DNA from: Fasciola hepatica
Taxonomy: Eukaryota; Platyhelminthes; Trematoda; Plagiorchiida; Fasciolidae
Length of the DNA: 64,000 bases
Assembly (NCBI GenBank): GCA_948099385.1
Contig: CANUEZ040000113.1
Span: forward strand, 8,816,501 to 8,880,500
Direction: 5' to 3'
Made by a program: the position numbers and the translations under genes. The notes beneath the pieces are model-generated. The model worked only from the letters and a program-made list of their open reading frames with translations. It made no database searches and was not told the DNA's origin. Positions 1 to 34,181 of the stretch are shown piece after piece. The number at the start of each line of letters is the position of its first letter. The first letter of the stretch is position 1.

Positions 1-1545
1 AGCTTAATTCCGATAGTCACCAAAGTATTAGCCTCGATTCTGCTGCACCGTCTTACACCGGCTCGTGAGAGGAATGCCCGCGAACAGCAGGCTGGATTCC
101 GCCCAGGTCGAGGATGCATCGACCAGATTTTTACTCTTCGCCAACTATTTGAAACGCGTCACATGCACCGCTGGCCGACGATAATGGTTTTCCTGGACTT
201 GAAAGGCGCCTTCGATTTAGTTGATCGAATAGTGCTTTTCAGTGCTCTTCATTGAAAAGGTATGCCCTAAAAGTTCGTGAACCTACTGAGATCATTGTAT
301 TCTAATAATTCTGGCCGCGTTAGAGTTTATGGTGAACTATCCGGTCGGTTCGAACGACCAGTGGTGTTCGGCAGGGATGCCCTTTGTCTCCATTCCTTTT
401 TAACTTTGTCATGGACGAAATAATGGAGAGTGCTTTGCAAAATCTTCAGGATGTAGGCGTCGAACTAGGAGATAGTGAAAAGCTATGTGACCTAGATTAC
501 GCAGACGACGTTGTCTGCTTGTTCGAATTCACGGAACATGCTCAGCGTGCACTAGATAATCTCGCAAGAGCTGTAGCTCCATTCGGCATGTGCTTTGCAC
601 CTTCAAAGTGCAAGGTGATGTTACAAGACTGGACGTCAAAGTTTTCGAGTTTGATGCTCGATGAGAAGTTCTGTCAATTGTCGACCACTTCACCTACCTC
701 GGCAGCAGCTTGACGACGGATGGGAACACAGTAGTAGAGGTGAGCACGTGTATATCCAAGGCTCGAGTGGCGTACGCTCGACTGAGGCACTTGTGGCGTC
801 GATCTGATATTTCAACGAAGTTGAAAGGTCGTGTATACTGTGCCACTGTGCGTTCGGTTTTGTTGTATGGTTGCGAGATATGGAGTCTGCGTGCGGAAGA
901 CATTCGTCGTCTTGAGGTTTTCAACCACCGATGCTTGCGTAGTATCTCTAAGATTGAGTGGAATAGCCGAGTGAGCAATGCTGAGGTCAGAAACAGAGTA
1001 TTGGGTACTAATTCGGAGAACGTTCTATTACGGCGTATCCAATTTAGTAGACTTCGTTGGCGGGGGCACGTGTTATGCATGACAAACACACGTCTACCAT
1101 ACCGTGTCCTATTCTCCATTCCTCCTAGGGAGTAGAAGAAACCACGTGGAGATCAACAGATGAATTGGCAACGAGGAATGGGGAAATGTACAGCAAACGT
1201 AGGAAAAGTAGGCGCTTCACGTCCTCGTAGTTGAGGTCCAAAAGATCTGTCAACCAGTTGGCTGGAGACGCTGGAGGATATGGCAGCAAACCGTATACAG
1301 TGGCGATCGTGTTGTCACTTTCTGTTGAGTGAGAATGACTGATCGATGTTTGTTTGTACAGTTACACTGTGTATTCCGTGTGTTGACTACTATGACATTC
1401 CTTCCTTTACCCCCCTCGCTGTAAGTCCACTCCCTGTCTATCTCGTATATTCATACTTTCTAATTCAACGTGCGACATGGTGAGAAAGGCAGTGATCAGT
1501 GGGACTAGCCCTTCTGTTTTACGCTGTACGATAGTGATGATGATG
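1..1545 (+). mobile_element. RTE-like non-LTR retrotransposon, 3' part (RT to tail)
   Basis: This is the 3' portion of a LINE, cut by the window start. Reading from base 1 gives an RT segment with the motif AGFRPGRGCIDQIFTLRQL, then FLDLKGAFDLVDR, and at 496-510 the catalytic YADD block. A stop (about 253) and frameshifts (near 250-380 and 690-710) break the frame. A second block (710-1135) matches the C-terminal region of RTE proteins: repeated basic helices, LLYGCEIWS, and RLRWRGHVL. The final block, around 1255-1340, reads as WLETLEDMAANRIQW, a usual RTE end. The element finishes at a short GAT-rich tail (about 1530-1545), the simple-repeat 3' end typical of RTE. RTE proteins carry an AP-endonuclease and an RT and copy themselves by target-primed reverse transcription. 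This copy is dead. Clade assignment is by family resemblance only. Confidence 0.8.
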
Positions 1546-2425
1546 TCGAGCATTAGACACCGGATCATTCGATACACGAAGTATAAGGCGATAGAGTGAA
1601 CTAGTATCTGGATTACAAAAAGTGATCGCAGAAGTAGGGTTTTGTATACGCGTTTCGGGGACACAGTGTGCATCGGTTTTAAAGGTGTCAAGTGTTTTAG
1701 CGAGGGCAGCCTGTTGCCCTGTCTGACATAGTGTGCGATCGTAAAGGCGGCCAAGTGAAGTGAACATATCGGTTCAATTTATGCCCAGCTCTTGACCGGT
1801 TGCTTTTTTCAGAGCCGCAGTTGCCCATGGCTTCTAGCATCGATCTTAGAATAGGGGAAGACAAGTCGGTAAGGCTCTTTACAGGAAGGATGCTGAAGGT
1901 TTCTGGACAAATCATGCTTTGCAGCTGCACACACCGCAGAAAAGGTTTTTCTTTGGGAACTCTAACCGGAGCCTTTGACTGCAAAGTCTGACCCACAAGG
2001 CGGTGACGCGTTAACACAACGCGGATACGTGATTGAAGAACCTGTGAAGGAATCTCTTCTGGTCTGTCGTGTGAGACCTGAATGCTGCATGCCTTTTTGT
2101 CTTATCATCGCTAGTGCTTCATTATCGATCCGCTTTTCGGATTCAGTCTTTATCCATATGCAACCTGTGGAGCAAACGGAACGTGGACGCGACAGCATCC
2201 TTTGGGCTGGGGGCTGCCCAGCTCAGGCGGGCGATAGCTGCCCAACGAAGTGCGATGACTTCTCCCACCGTCGAGAAAAACCCCAGGTACTCCACTCCCA
2301 CGTCCATCTAGTGTAGGTTTTTGACCGTGTTTGTTCGCTTCAGTGTCCTCATGGGCATAATGGTTAAAACCAGATGTTACCCATTAACTTGCTCAGAGAC
2401 TGGACTTCGTCTGGTTTCTACCCAC

Positions 2426-2540
2426 CGACCTATCAGGCATGATTGTATCTCCTGCTTAAGAAAGCCATCCTGCATAGGTCTTTGGGTCATGGAGGCATGC
2501 AAGCCATCACACCACGCCAAGGTGCAGTCTCATCGTGACG
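2426..2540 (+). repeat. Dispersed repeat, second copy at 19671-19785
   Basis: A segment of about 115 bp (CAGGCATGATTG through CCATCACACCAC) recurs near 19671-19785 at roughly 85% identity by eye. There it lies directly upstream of an RTE-type 3' end, so it is probably part of a LINE or SINE 3' region. Apart from this repeat I see no gene in 1546-3629. Confidence 0.6.
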
Positions 2541-3629
2541 GACAGATTTAGTTTAGAAAAAACGGAGCCGAGTACTCTTGGGCCATTCTTTACTTGGTGC
2601 CACACGATGCAAATGTACGCGTGCACATACTAACCACTCGTTTTAATGGGGGGGGGGTCTAGTTCATATCTCGTGCGCTCGTTCTTGCAGTCTAAGTATT
2701 CCGGTCAAACGTCTAATCGTTGCGCGACTACAAGTCTGGCTGCCCGAAGATGTGTTCATTCTGTGTTTTAACCCCCGTTGAGCGACTATGGCAACGCAAC
2801 AGTATACAAACGAATTTACTCTCCAAGCTTCTATCTTCTGCGTGTTCAAGCTTTTCAGTGTTTAGAGGCTCTGATAATCCAGCCGAGAAGATTACGAAGG
2901 TGCATAGTGTTTTAAACTGTCCCACTAGCTCTAGCGAGAAGTCTTTTCTGCCTGCGAATCATCTCATTGTTTAGTATAAAACAATAAATATGTAGCTTGT
3001 TGGCCCATGTGCCTTGTTGCACACAACGTTTTGGTCCGACTGGCATGGGCGACCAAGCTTTTAGTCCTAAACACTGCTGACACGGTTCATCTATCATTCC
3101 ATCTTTCCCCGCCATATGTTGGCTATCCTGTCGTTCTTGGTTTCATGGGTTTGGTACTGGGCGGGTGTTGCCGCACTCTACTCGTGAGGCTAAGCCGTCT
3201 ATTGTGCGATGAGTTAAACCATACTCTTACACAGCACTTCGGAATGTAATAACATAGAAGTTCAGATGAAAACATTCGGTGCGTGTGTACAAGTGAATGA
3301 CTAGTCTCCCTTAATGACTTAAGCAATCGGGTTGCTGGATGGAATTCCAATGGATGATGCGCATCTTGCATATATAAGGTCATTGTCCCTGCAATCCAAT
3401 CCCAGTTCAGGGATCATTCACGGCTGCTGCCGCTCGCCTTGGCGAGTTGTAATCCGAGAACTTCTGACTAAGTATATGTTTAAATCATGTCTAGATTGAT
3501 GTTAATCGTTTGATGAACTGGAACATCTCGATTGGCTAGTATTTTATGTATTAACTGTTCCATAATGTGGAGAAGTAATCTGATCGTTTCGCGCCCACTT
3601 ACTGTTCTCTCTTATCTTACGTCTCGAAG

Positions 3630-25019
<21,390 letters not shown>

Positions 25020-25767
25020 ATCCGAGTGATGATTTTCCCTACTAACTTCGAGTCTGTAGGCTCACTCGAACATCTGTATGCACCATTAGCACGTCTGTCC
25101 CAATACAACAGATATGTAGACATACGAAGTAGCGTATATTTGTTGTCTCATTTTAATTCCCGTGTCCCACATGCCTCCACAACGTTTGCCCTGTTTCCGC
25201 TCCTAAAGCGTCGTAAAGCAGCTCTCCGCAATATTCTTCCCACCAATCTTAGTAAGAAGGTCCCTAAAATTATCATCCTTAGGTCGCCAGTTTTCACAGT
25301 CGTGTTTTTCTTTTTGTTTCTTTGATTGGCTTAATGCTCACAAATAGTTCAGAGAGCTGGTTGTACTCTTCTCGGTTCCGGTTGTCTGTCTGTTGACGCG
25401 GGTCTGTCCATAATTGACTCCTTTCCAGCCGCCCCTTTTACACGATAGCTCTCATGACCAGCCATTTCAGTTTTGCTGCGACCCGTATTTCCTTATTATT
25501 CCCTTCACGCATCTGTGCCGATGAATATCGTGATGATTCACATTTTCTCTATCTCAATTTCCTCTTCTGTATGTATATATTTCCCTACACGCGTGATATT
25601 CGAATGTTGACCGATCTGAGTTCTCCGATAAAATCCGTTCTCACCGAGTTATGTATTCGTTATCGATTTCCAAGGCGGATCCTTCGAACTTCCGCAAGAC
25701 GAGTGCATTCTTTTTGTCAGGAAGTAATGGGACGTCTTTTATTGCATGAGTGCATTGGGAATGGTAT

Positions 25768-25875
25768 AACTGACAACCTGACCCCGAGATTTAGATAGGT
25801 AGAGAACCATATAAGCCCCAGTAAGTTAAGTGTGGTACCGAACCGGGCGGCAGTGGATTACTGTCCACCGCCATA
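25768..25875 (-). mobile_element. tRNA-derived SINE, copy 3 (minus strand, body only)
   Basis: The reverse complement reads CAGTAATCCACTGCCGCCC, then TACTGGGGCTTATATGG and a CTCGGGGTCAGGTTG end, matching the bodies of copies 1 and 2. The tRNA head is missing or too diverged to see. Confidence 0.65.
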
Positions 25876-26479
25876 TACGATTTTCTGTCCACTTCTAGGA
25901 CCCGGGGAAAGTGGTAGATGTCAAACACTTCGTGTTCCTCGCATAAAGTGGTCACACTTTTTATGTGTGCGTTCGTACTGAATCCGTCCCACTTCCTCGG
26001 TTCAAACCAGCGTGCGGCATCCCTTCGTAAGTGCTGCTATAATACACGCGTCTCATTATATTGGTGATCGCTAAATCTGTCTGGCGATGGAGTGTTCGTC
26101 TACAACACCGTTGTCATATCGTCAGCAAACCTGTGCGCTTCTAGATACGGTCGGCTGCAGGGAACTTTGGTAAGAGCTCTTAGTTTTTGGCTGAATCCGT
26201 GTTGAAAACCGGAGGGTTTGTCAGGTGACTCGAACTCATTTGTAAATGTGGTCCCCCAGTAATCACTGCTTAAGTCAAGATTCACGCTGCGAGTGTTTAT
26301 TTCTTGCGCGTTTCATGATGCAAACCTAAGCGAAACACCACAAGCTCTAAATGTCAATCAACGGGAAGAGCAGAATCTTGTACCAATGGTAATACGTCGA
26401 GTATATCTCCAATACTTCCCTATTATAGGGCCCCAGTTTTCTCCTAGAATGTGTTCATTATCTTTTTAAGTCGTCGTTT

Positions 26480-27690
26480 TCACTGTAGCCTCGTACACCG
26501 GGTCCTCCGTGGAAGTGCGCGGACCCTACTATGCAAGAACAAACGTAATCGAGTGAAAGATCAGGCCTGGGTTACGAAAAGTTACGGTACACTGAAGTTG
26601 GCCTGTAAGCTTTAGCAAGCTTTCTCAGGCACGAGTTGCGATCAGTGAGGTAGGCTGAGTTCCTGGCCGGTCAAATGTTGCCCATGTGTCTTTTGGTATG
26701 AGAGAAATGTCGGATGCAGTGTCTAGTTGACGGCAGATACGATGGTCGTTGATCTGAATATTTACCAACTTCCCACGTTCAGCTACCTGGTCATTATTGG
26801 CACGTAGTTTTGGTGGGTTGAGTGTTTGTTTTCTTTGGAATCCTCTGTGTTGACGAAAACCATGCGTGTGTCAGATTTGACGACAGTGTTCACATCGGTT
26901 GTTCCTGAGTGGGTAAAATCTATGGAAATGCCACGCGCCGCAGTGTGTGCCCGGAGATGGGGGTTTAGTTGGACCAGAGCGGTGAGATGCATATGGTTTG
27001 TTCGTTGGTAAATGTCGTTTGGGAACAGCGAACCTGTTAACGATGTGTTGATCGATCTGGATGTTGGGTCATCGGGACATCGTGTTTCTAATTGATGAGT
27101 CGCTCACCGTCAACGGGTTCTTTCAATGTAGTATTCGACTGTTGGTCGATTATGGTCCGAAGTGGAGTTCGGAAATGGCAGTGGTTGCCGGACTGAAGGC
27201 CGCAAGTGAAAACCAGATATCGGAATTGATCTATCGGTGATCGAAATTGGAAACAGCTGCAGGCACAATTGACAATCCCAGCGAACGTCACTAGATCAGC
27301 CGCATCCCGTACAACCAGTTTGAGACAGCGTTAGTGATTATAGAATAATGAGGACGTAGCACCAAATATTCTGGTTACGGTGAGAACAGTGATCAAAAGT
27401 GCGGTCCCGAGATTGCTCTGGAAGGATGGAACTTGTATACCTGGCATTTTGTGCAAGCCCCAATTTCCGTAGAAGTTGTCGGATCTTGGTTTCATCATTT
27501 TCGTTGACCAGATCCACATTGAAGATGTCTCCCCATCGTTTGAACCACCTCTCATAAATGACATCTGAATACGGGTCTGCACGCTCTGGAAGGGTGTTTC
27601 GGGGGCTGGTTATGCAGGTGCACGTGTTAAGCCGATGTTCAAGTCTTGAAATCAACATCTCCATCAGCTTTTGTTGAGATAAGCACATTT
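26480..27690 (-). mobile_element. LTR-retrotransposon gag/protease relic
   Basis: From 27690 on the minus strand the reading gives ERWFKRWGDIFNVDL and KIRQLLRKLGLAQNARY, the usual Gag block of this kind of flatworm retroelement. Near 27240 comes FRYLVFTCGLQSGNH. At 26740-26600 lies KLVNIQINDHRICRQLDTAS followed by DISLIPKDTW, a retropepsin whose DTG is changed to DTA. Frames are broken, no LTR is seen, and pol is not found downstream. 25876-26480 holds nothing I can name. Confidence 0.6.
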
Positions 27691-28219
27691 TTTGGAATCT
27701 GTATAAGCCGCTGTCATTGTAAAATGAGAAACCTCATCGCCAAAAATGTTTTATGACCCACGGGTTTTCTGCAGTTTGAATGGGTAACCTGAGTACTTGA
27801 TCTGAGCTTGCAAGTCCGATCGCTCCAGCCCGCAACGACAAATCAAAGGCCGACAACACGGCACGTCAGAACGACGGTGCATTTCCAGAAATTAAGAAGC
27901 GATACTCAGGGCGAAAATAAAACATTCTCATATTCGGCCATCCAGTCAGGTTCAAGCCCTGTCGGACTGATTAGGTTGATAAAAAGTCTGCCGGATTGAT
28001 TATTGACCCGATTTGCGTCGCACTGCAGATAGCTGCTCGTTTCACAAAAGGGAGTTAATTCTTATAGGATCTGACGGTTTATTGATTATTCAATCCGACC
28101 TGGCCTGCTCGAATGGATTGATGGCTTGTTTCGGGGAACGTTTTTGACCTTGTAGCGTAGTGGCTGTATTGAGAAGTGACAGGTTTGTGAGGAGAAGGGT
28201 TACAAAAGGGAAATCTTGC

Positions 28220-28545
28220 CTGATTTGAAGACCTCGTGCTCTGTGAGCAGTATATGAATAGACTTTTGGTCTTGGAAGTAAACACTTGTATGCTTTTAAT
28301 TTAAGAGGAAGTACACGGGGTTGATTGGTAATGACTTGGTCTGGCACAGAGTTCCCTCGTGTGATAGAAGTACTGATACTAGGTAATCCAAACGGCAGGA
28401 GCAGAAGAGTATTGGCATGAATAAAATCGACGGTCACCTGTGGATTTGTGTCTAGAAGGAAAACTAGAAATGGTTGTAATTCGTTATTCTGAATTGGCGT
28501 AACGCGTAGCCAAATAAACGGATCACGAAGCAAAACACAGTTGAT
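28220..28545 (-). CDS. Unidentified protein-like exon candidate 3
   Basis: On the minus strand an acceptor (ACAATATTCAG) ends at 28546, followed by an open frame beginning INCVLLRDPFIWLRVTPIQ. It continues through LVFLLDTNPQVTVDFIHANT and LLLLPFGLPSIST to about RPKVYSY. The composition looks like a folded protein rather than a chance frame. The donor is not settled (candidates CAG/GTGACC at about 28433 and CGAG/GTCTTC further on). I do not recognise the family. It lies on the same strand as the two segments below and may belong with them. Confidence 0.3.
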
Positions 28546-28789
28546 CTGAATATTGTACGATACTATATTAGGATTGTATAGATGCACATAACATACAGAC
28601 CTCAATAATGCGGCCGAAATGACTACCAAACGGGAACCGAAGTTCAACAAGGTTCAAGACCACGAGCGGAGTTCGAGGTTGAGTCCAACTGAGTCGCAGT
28701 CGAAGAAAAAGTGCGATATAGACAAGTGTGTTCCGATGTGCCGTTTAATGTGCGACACTAAATGGTGAATTCATGTTATTGAGGAATGT

Positions 28790-29140
28790 GCATATGTGAG
28801 AGGTATTCGTTAGGGATTTTCTTCATGGTAGTGACACTGCGTGATAATGGTATAGAAGCGTCATAAGGAGGATATATTAGATTGCACACAAAAAGACGCT
28901 GTATGCACATTTGTATTAATGGTGCTTCTGAAACGAGTAAATCTAGAGAAACACTGGAAAGAAAGACATATAATGCCGTCTGCAGAGTATTCGGAAACAG
29001 CGATAGATCTTCCACTCCGAGCCGAGTTGACGTAGGCCACCATTCTGCCTCCATGTTTGACGATGACATTGAAAGTCCGTCTATGCGATTCAGAGTGTTG
29101 GCAACAGTCTCATCTAGCCAAGATTCTTGAACACGGGCTG
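28790..29140 (-). CDS. Unidentified protein-like exon candidate 2
   Basis: After an AG at about 29141 on the minus strand the frame reads VQESWLDETVANTLNRIDGL, then EAEWWPTSTRLGVEDLSLFP and ALYVFLSSVSLDLLVSEAP, with a stop near 28776. Balanced composition and hydrophobic periodicity suggest a real exon, but no clear donor was found before the stop. No family recognised. Confidence 0.3.
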
Positions 29141-29442
29141 TGCATGTACGAGTCCGTGTCCGTAAAATGCTGGGTCAATCCCACAGGTTTGAGAAAAGAA
29201 AATAAACATCAGCACTGATCACAGACGGCACCGTCATTCTAGCCCGGGCAACAGAGCTAAATGCGGTCTGCCAACCAGCTTATTTTCGCTTTCTTTGGTC
29301 CAGTTTTTCTTCATATTAGCCACAGTCAAAGGAAATTCACCCATCGAACACAACATTGTTTCTAATATCCAAAAATTACAATCCAGAATACGAGCAGCGT
29401 GTAACCGTGATAATTGAGTAGCGTAATAATAAATCCACTTTG

Positions 29443-29727
29443 TCAGGAGCAGGAAAAACCGTAGCGCATCCAACCAAAGGGCGCGCACCACGCTAAGCGA
29501 GAACATTCCTCGGCTTGTTTTCTACCCTGCCTTAAAACCAAACGGTCTCTACGTTCATTCACTCCCAAAGTATTTCCCATCCTTTTCACGGGTGCATCAC
29601 CCACTGGGATTGGAACTGTGCTAGAATAGGATGTGCAGTAAAACCCCTCAATAATGAACACTCCGCATGTACGGATATTTTTCGATTTCCCATCATTATC
29701 ACCATAAGAGTCAAAGACGAATCCCGC
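29443..29727 (-). CDS. Unidentified protein-like exon candidate 1
   Basis: An AG at 29728 (TTCAAATAG) precedes an open frame starting AGFVFDSYGDNDGKSKNIRT, then CGVFIIEGFYCTSYSSTVP, GDAPVKRMGNTLGVNERRD and a stop near 29443. It resembles coding sequence but I cannot name it. If it is real, a donor such as GGCAGG/GTAGAA would end it before the stop. 29728-31834 holds no supported feature. Confidence 0.3.
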   Translation of the reverse strand, partial: AGFVFDSYGDNDGKSKNIRTCGVFIIEGFYCTSYSSTVPIPVGDAPVKRMGNTLGVNERRDRLVLRQGRKQAEECSRLAWCAPFGWMRYGFSCS

Positions 29728-31834
29728 CTATTTGAACGAGACAATTTATAATGTCTTGGAACCAAAAGACCACTCGGTAAAAGATACCACACCGAGCTGT
29801 GGCGGCACTGTTTAGTATATTAAGGGACGCTATTCATCATGTGAGCTGATTCATGGGTCAAATGACGAGTGGATCGAATGACCGACATTGGTCACAGAAG
29901 AAATCTGTGCACATTTTGGACGGGAATGTCAGAGCAGTTTGAATGAAGGAAAGTGGTTCACAAACAGGCCCTAATGCAAAGCAGTTAAGTGTAAGAAAGT
30001 CTCAATCAGTGTTTTGACTGGTCAGAATGAAACTGAGCCCCTGGAACAGCGAAGCTCGTAAAACAGAAAATCACGATATGCAAGAATAAATGCGACAGAA
30101 TTAACTCGAAATCATGGAAATTGGTCTTCCTCATCTGTGCTGCAAATGTGATCATTTCTTGAACACTAGGTTATGGATAGGGAGAGAGCTGCCACGTGAC
30201 GTGAGAATCACCGATTTTGATGCCAGTTATGATTGGCTGGCATGATTTATATCCCGGAACAAAATTCACGGTCGACTTCTACGTGGGGAAGCGAGTTTAA
30301 TATCCAAGAAAACTGTGACTAGCTGGAAAGAGTCGTTACCATCGATATATCATGATTATCTACTCCGTAACGTGCACAGTATCGACGAAGCTAGTCTATT
30401 TTTCAATCCACTCTGCAGGGCCACTACACAACCTCCCTCCCCCTCCCCACAGAATATTCAGCGACATACATTCGAAAAGTTGAATTGTGATAATGCTCAT
30501 AGTGTCAAGACTAAAAAAACGAACAAAAATATGGCAATAGTAACAGATACGATGTGGCAAACCGCTAGTTTATCGTGTTGGAGATAGAGGAAAAGGTTGG
30601 GAATGGTACACCTGCTCGTCTGCAGGATTTCTTTACTTCTCCATAGTTTCTGCTGTTTTCGTTGTAGGTAAATATGTTCTGTCTAGAGTTGGGTATACAG
30701 AGCCGTCCCAGCGGTTTTCCTGCCAGTAAATAAACTGGTCAGGGTTGTCAGAAGAAAGACTAGGCATGCCAAAACCTTCCCATGCATACAGACGGTTGTA
30801 TAAAAGTGGCATGTCTTCACCACACCCCTTCAGATGGCCTTGTCGCAGATAGATGGTTTGTTAACAGATAAACTGCAAAGGTTTATTAAATTTGGACAGA
30901 GAAATTCAGCTCGCCATATCGAGGATCTGCGTTAAATTGGCTCAGTCCAGGTCCCATGCTCCCATTCGTAAAGTTTTCTTGTATTGACCAAACTATTTGC
31001 TTCGTCTTCTTGCATCGTCAGTGCTAAATTCCATGCCGATCATACCCTTGGTCTCCTCAACCGCGTAACCATTGCTGTTCAGTCATGCTGCTTCACGCAG
31101 TTCTTTTCCGTCTTGTCTCTATGACAAGTGTCGATGGACCACAATCCCCATCGTCTAACTGTTGTTCTTATCTCCATGAATTTGTTGTTTACGTAACCCC
31201 CCCCCCCCAGTCTCTCTTATCCGTGTGAACGACTGGACTTAGCCGTCTCCCGTTGAGCTCGCTCTTTCTGATAAGCATGTTAATCCGCTTGTTCTTCGCC
31301 CGAACTTGTCTACATGATCCCTTGAATCATTATCTCTCTTCTGTTCGTCGATTGACCTGAAGGCCCCCATAAATAAGGACCTATTTTGTAACCTACTTGA
31401 CTCGTTCCTGCATTGCTGTCTTGAACGTTTCCTATCTATTGTTGCTTGGGCGTCTTAAAGCTTTTCTTGACTGTATTGGTTCTGTCTTCGGTTAGTCCAC
31501 AATTTGAAATATGTTGTTGTTATTGTTTGACAATCTGTCATCTAGTACACGCAGTAAAGCGAGCCGGTGTTCTCTGTCTTGGGACTTGGGGTTCGTTTGT
31601 CTGCGAGTTACTCAGTTACGGGACCGAAATCCTGTACATGAACCATTATCTGGAAAAGAAACTTGAGGCAAGAAAATGAAAACAAGTTCATGAGTGATCT
31701 TTTTAAGCGGTCTGATGTGCACAAAATACAACCAAAACAAAAACTGGTTCTTCTTCGTTAGAAATAATTCCGAACACTGGTAATTAACCTGGGAACTCTT
31801 TTAAACTTCAAATCCGCTTTAACGTATTTCGTTG

Positions 31835-32340
31835 CTAAAAATGGCTAGTGCTCCGGAAGCATCAGTGTTTGACGTTAGAATGGTTAGAGAATCAGGACAA
31901 CCTTGCATACCCTCAATACACTTTAGGGTTCGCGAGTTCCTAAATATGAACCCAGAGTTTCGGCTGGCGCAGGTAGAAGCACAATTTTGAATGGCCTGCA
32001 TAACCAGCCAGTGTACCGAGTTTACATTGATGTTGCTGGGTGCATGCCGCCAGCCCTGGCCGCAATAGTTAGAGACACTACGCAACCCCCCCCTCCTAAA
32101 TAGTGCCCGTACGATAAACTGCGGGACACAACATTGGGGAAACTTGATACGTCAGCAGAAAGTTGGCTTAAGCACTTGGTGTCTGGCATCAAGCTCAGTG
32201 ATTATGGCACCCAGATGTCGACGTGACTTATCCGGCTTATGCGCGGACAGGTCTCCAGTCTCAAGGTGGATGATACTGTTACGCGTGCTTCGGATGCAAG
32301 TGCATCTCTTTGATATGCATGCTACCCTAGCCATTTTTGA
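31835..32340 (+). mobile_element. Ty3/gypsy gag relic
   Basis: It begins MASAPEASVFDVRMVRES, followed by NPEFRLAQVEAQF, then in shifted frames ACITSQ, NPP, a DKLRDTTLGKL block and SWLKHLVSGIKLSD. This order matches the N-terminal Gag of CsRn1-type elements (compare the E2 and E3 gags here). Stops and frameshifts throughout; no LTR seen. 32341-33596 holds no supported gene. Confidence 0.5.
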
Positions 32341-33596
32341 AAGTTAATCAACGTTAGTCTGAATAGTCCTGTGGTCATGGTCACATTAAGAACAAGAAGC
32401 TGGCTAGCGAATAATCGTTTTCAGTGAGTCCTATACGTGCTCTTACAATTCATATGGGTGAGGTGACGGAATGCGTTAGCAGTTGACCGGGCCATAGTAG
32501 TGGAGTTGAAATGGAGGGAGTGGCGGGGAGACGGAAAGTTCTCTGTTGTGTGTGTTGTGGTCATACTGCACTCCCACTGTCCCGAGTGGTAATCGACAGT
32601 GGGTTTTCGGAGTTCGGTAGGCGATCCGTGGTTCCCGGCTTTGGCCAGGGCAGCTGCAAATCCGGGGCCAGTCGCTTTTGTGCCCATAGTTCAGGGTTTA
32701 GTAGGCGAATGGCGGTTGCCTCTGCCGAAGCCAGGGCACGGATTTGGACTGGTTTTGATCGATTAACTGGAACCCGGTTTATGATTTTGAATGCTTTTTC
32801 TGGGTCCATCTTATCACCACTACCCATCAAAGGGCGTAGAATAGAACCGTTAATCACGCCGGTCTTCCTTCGACAGCCTTCGTGAGTCAACTTCCTTAAT
32901 GAGTTCAGACAAACGCCTAAACATGCAACCTAAGCAGGATGCGTCACAGTCACGTCTGAACGAGTAAATGATCAAGCAGTAGGTCAGTGCAGGCAGTCTG
33001 TCTTTTACTTGCATGCGATTCACTGGAGAAATGGAGAGAATCTACATTTCAGTCTTGTGGCCAGGAACGTTGAGTTTACAGCTTCCCTAAGCAATTCTGT
33101 CAACCTTTCTGCGGTATCCCCTTTGAATAGTTTAAACCAGCCAAGCTTTCACCGGTGTGATCTTATCATGGTTTTACTCACAAGCACTGAAAACACTTTT
33201 GAACTGGGAAATTTCTTTTAAATCTGTTTCCGTCTAATCAAACCTTTGACAACAATATCCCTGTGAGTTTGATGAGGTTTTTTTTACTTCATAATGGGGT
33301 TTTAGGATGATGGTTCTACTTGATGTTAAGAACAAGCATTGATAAAAATGAAAGAGAACAGCAGCTGTAATGAATGTGACGACCAACTGAAAGAAGCAGT
33401 GGCTGTCCCTCCAAAGCTTAACCAAGCTATTCGGCTTGCCGAGGGTATACGTTTGTGTACAAAGTACACCGACACAACTTTGTTGCCGAATAATACGCAA
33501 CTAATGCGCTAATTTTACAACTGTTGTTCCTAAGTTCAAGTACCTCGAACTTCCCTTGGACACCACTTCAAACTTCAATAGATTTGTGGTTGCATT

Positions 33597-33757
33597 TGTA
33601 ACATACAAGGACCAGTGATCTACCCGGGGGTTTGCGTGTGCTCGATCTGCAAAAGCACAAAAAGAAGATAAACTATGATTCGAGGCTTAGTGAGTGTATC
33701 AACAGACACTCACATAAGTCGAACAACAATATGGTGGCTAACAGGATAATCATTACA
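33597..33757 (+). repeat. LTR-like direct repeat B, left copy
   Basis: It starts TGTAAC and ends TTACA, the inverted-end form of an LTR, and is about 161 bp long. A second copy lies at 42661-43143. The two copies flank element G, so they may be LTRs of a further element into which G inserted, or two solo LTRs. Confidence 0.45.
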
Positions 33758-34014
33758 CTGCTCCCCTTAAATGAATGAACACTGTCCACAGTGTTACGCA
33801 CTCCTCCATTGCTAACCAAAGGAGTACCCCAGTCCCTCGGTCAACACCTTGGCAGACTATTTTACAGGACCACTGCCAAACAGGCAGTGCCTCATAACCG
33901 CTCACTAAACATGGCCTCTTGTTCCATTTCCTCGAGCAGGCCAGTTCACGGGACCTCTACGGGGTCACATCAACATTGTATCACAATTCAAAGAACAAAA
34001 TGATTTGTGATGAT

Positions 34015-34181
34015 TGTCACTAAGGCAGCTATCTACTATCACGCCTTTGTATCATTGCATATATGCCATCTCGCGTAGTGTAAATAATTATATGTGATTC
34101 AAACTTCGAACCGTGGTGTTCCGCTATTCGTCTAGACGTGGGATAATTAATGTTATTCATTCATTGCACCAGAATTTTACA
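34015..34181 (+). repeat. Element G 5' LTR
   Basis: It aligns with 42420-42586 over its whole length, with GTGTAAATAATTA and GGGATAATTAATGTTATT shared. Its end is fixed by the primer-binding-like sequence that follows. Confidence 0.7.

Noticed and set aside
28090..28650. Whole 186-codon minus frame as one exon
   Set aside because: The part before 28545 follows a stop and lacks an acceptor; only the part after the AG at 28546 looks like coding sequence.
32511..32890. Overlapping open frames on both strands
   Set aside because: No recognised domain and no splice context; a GC-rich stretch gives both frames.
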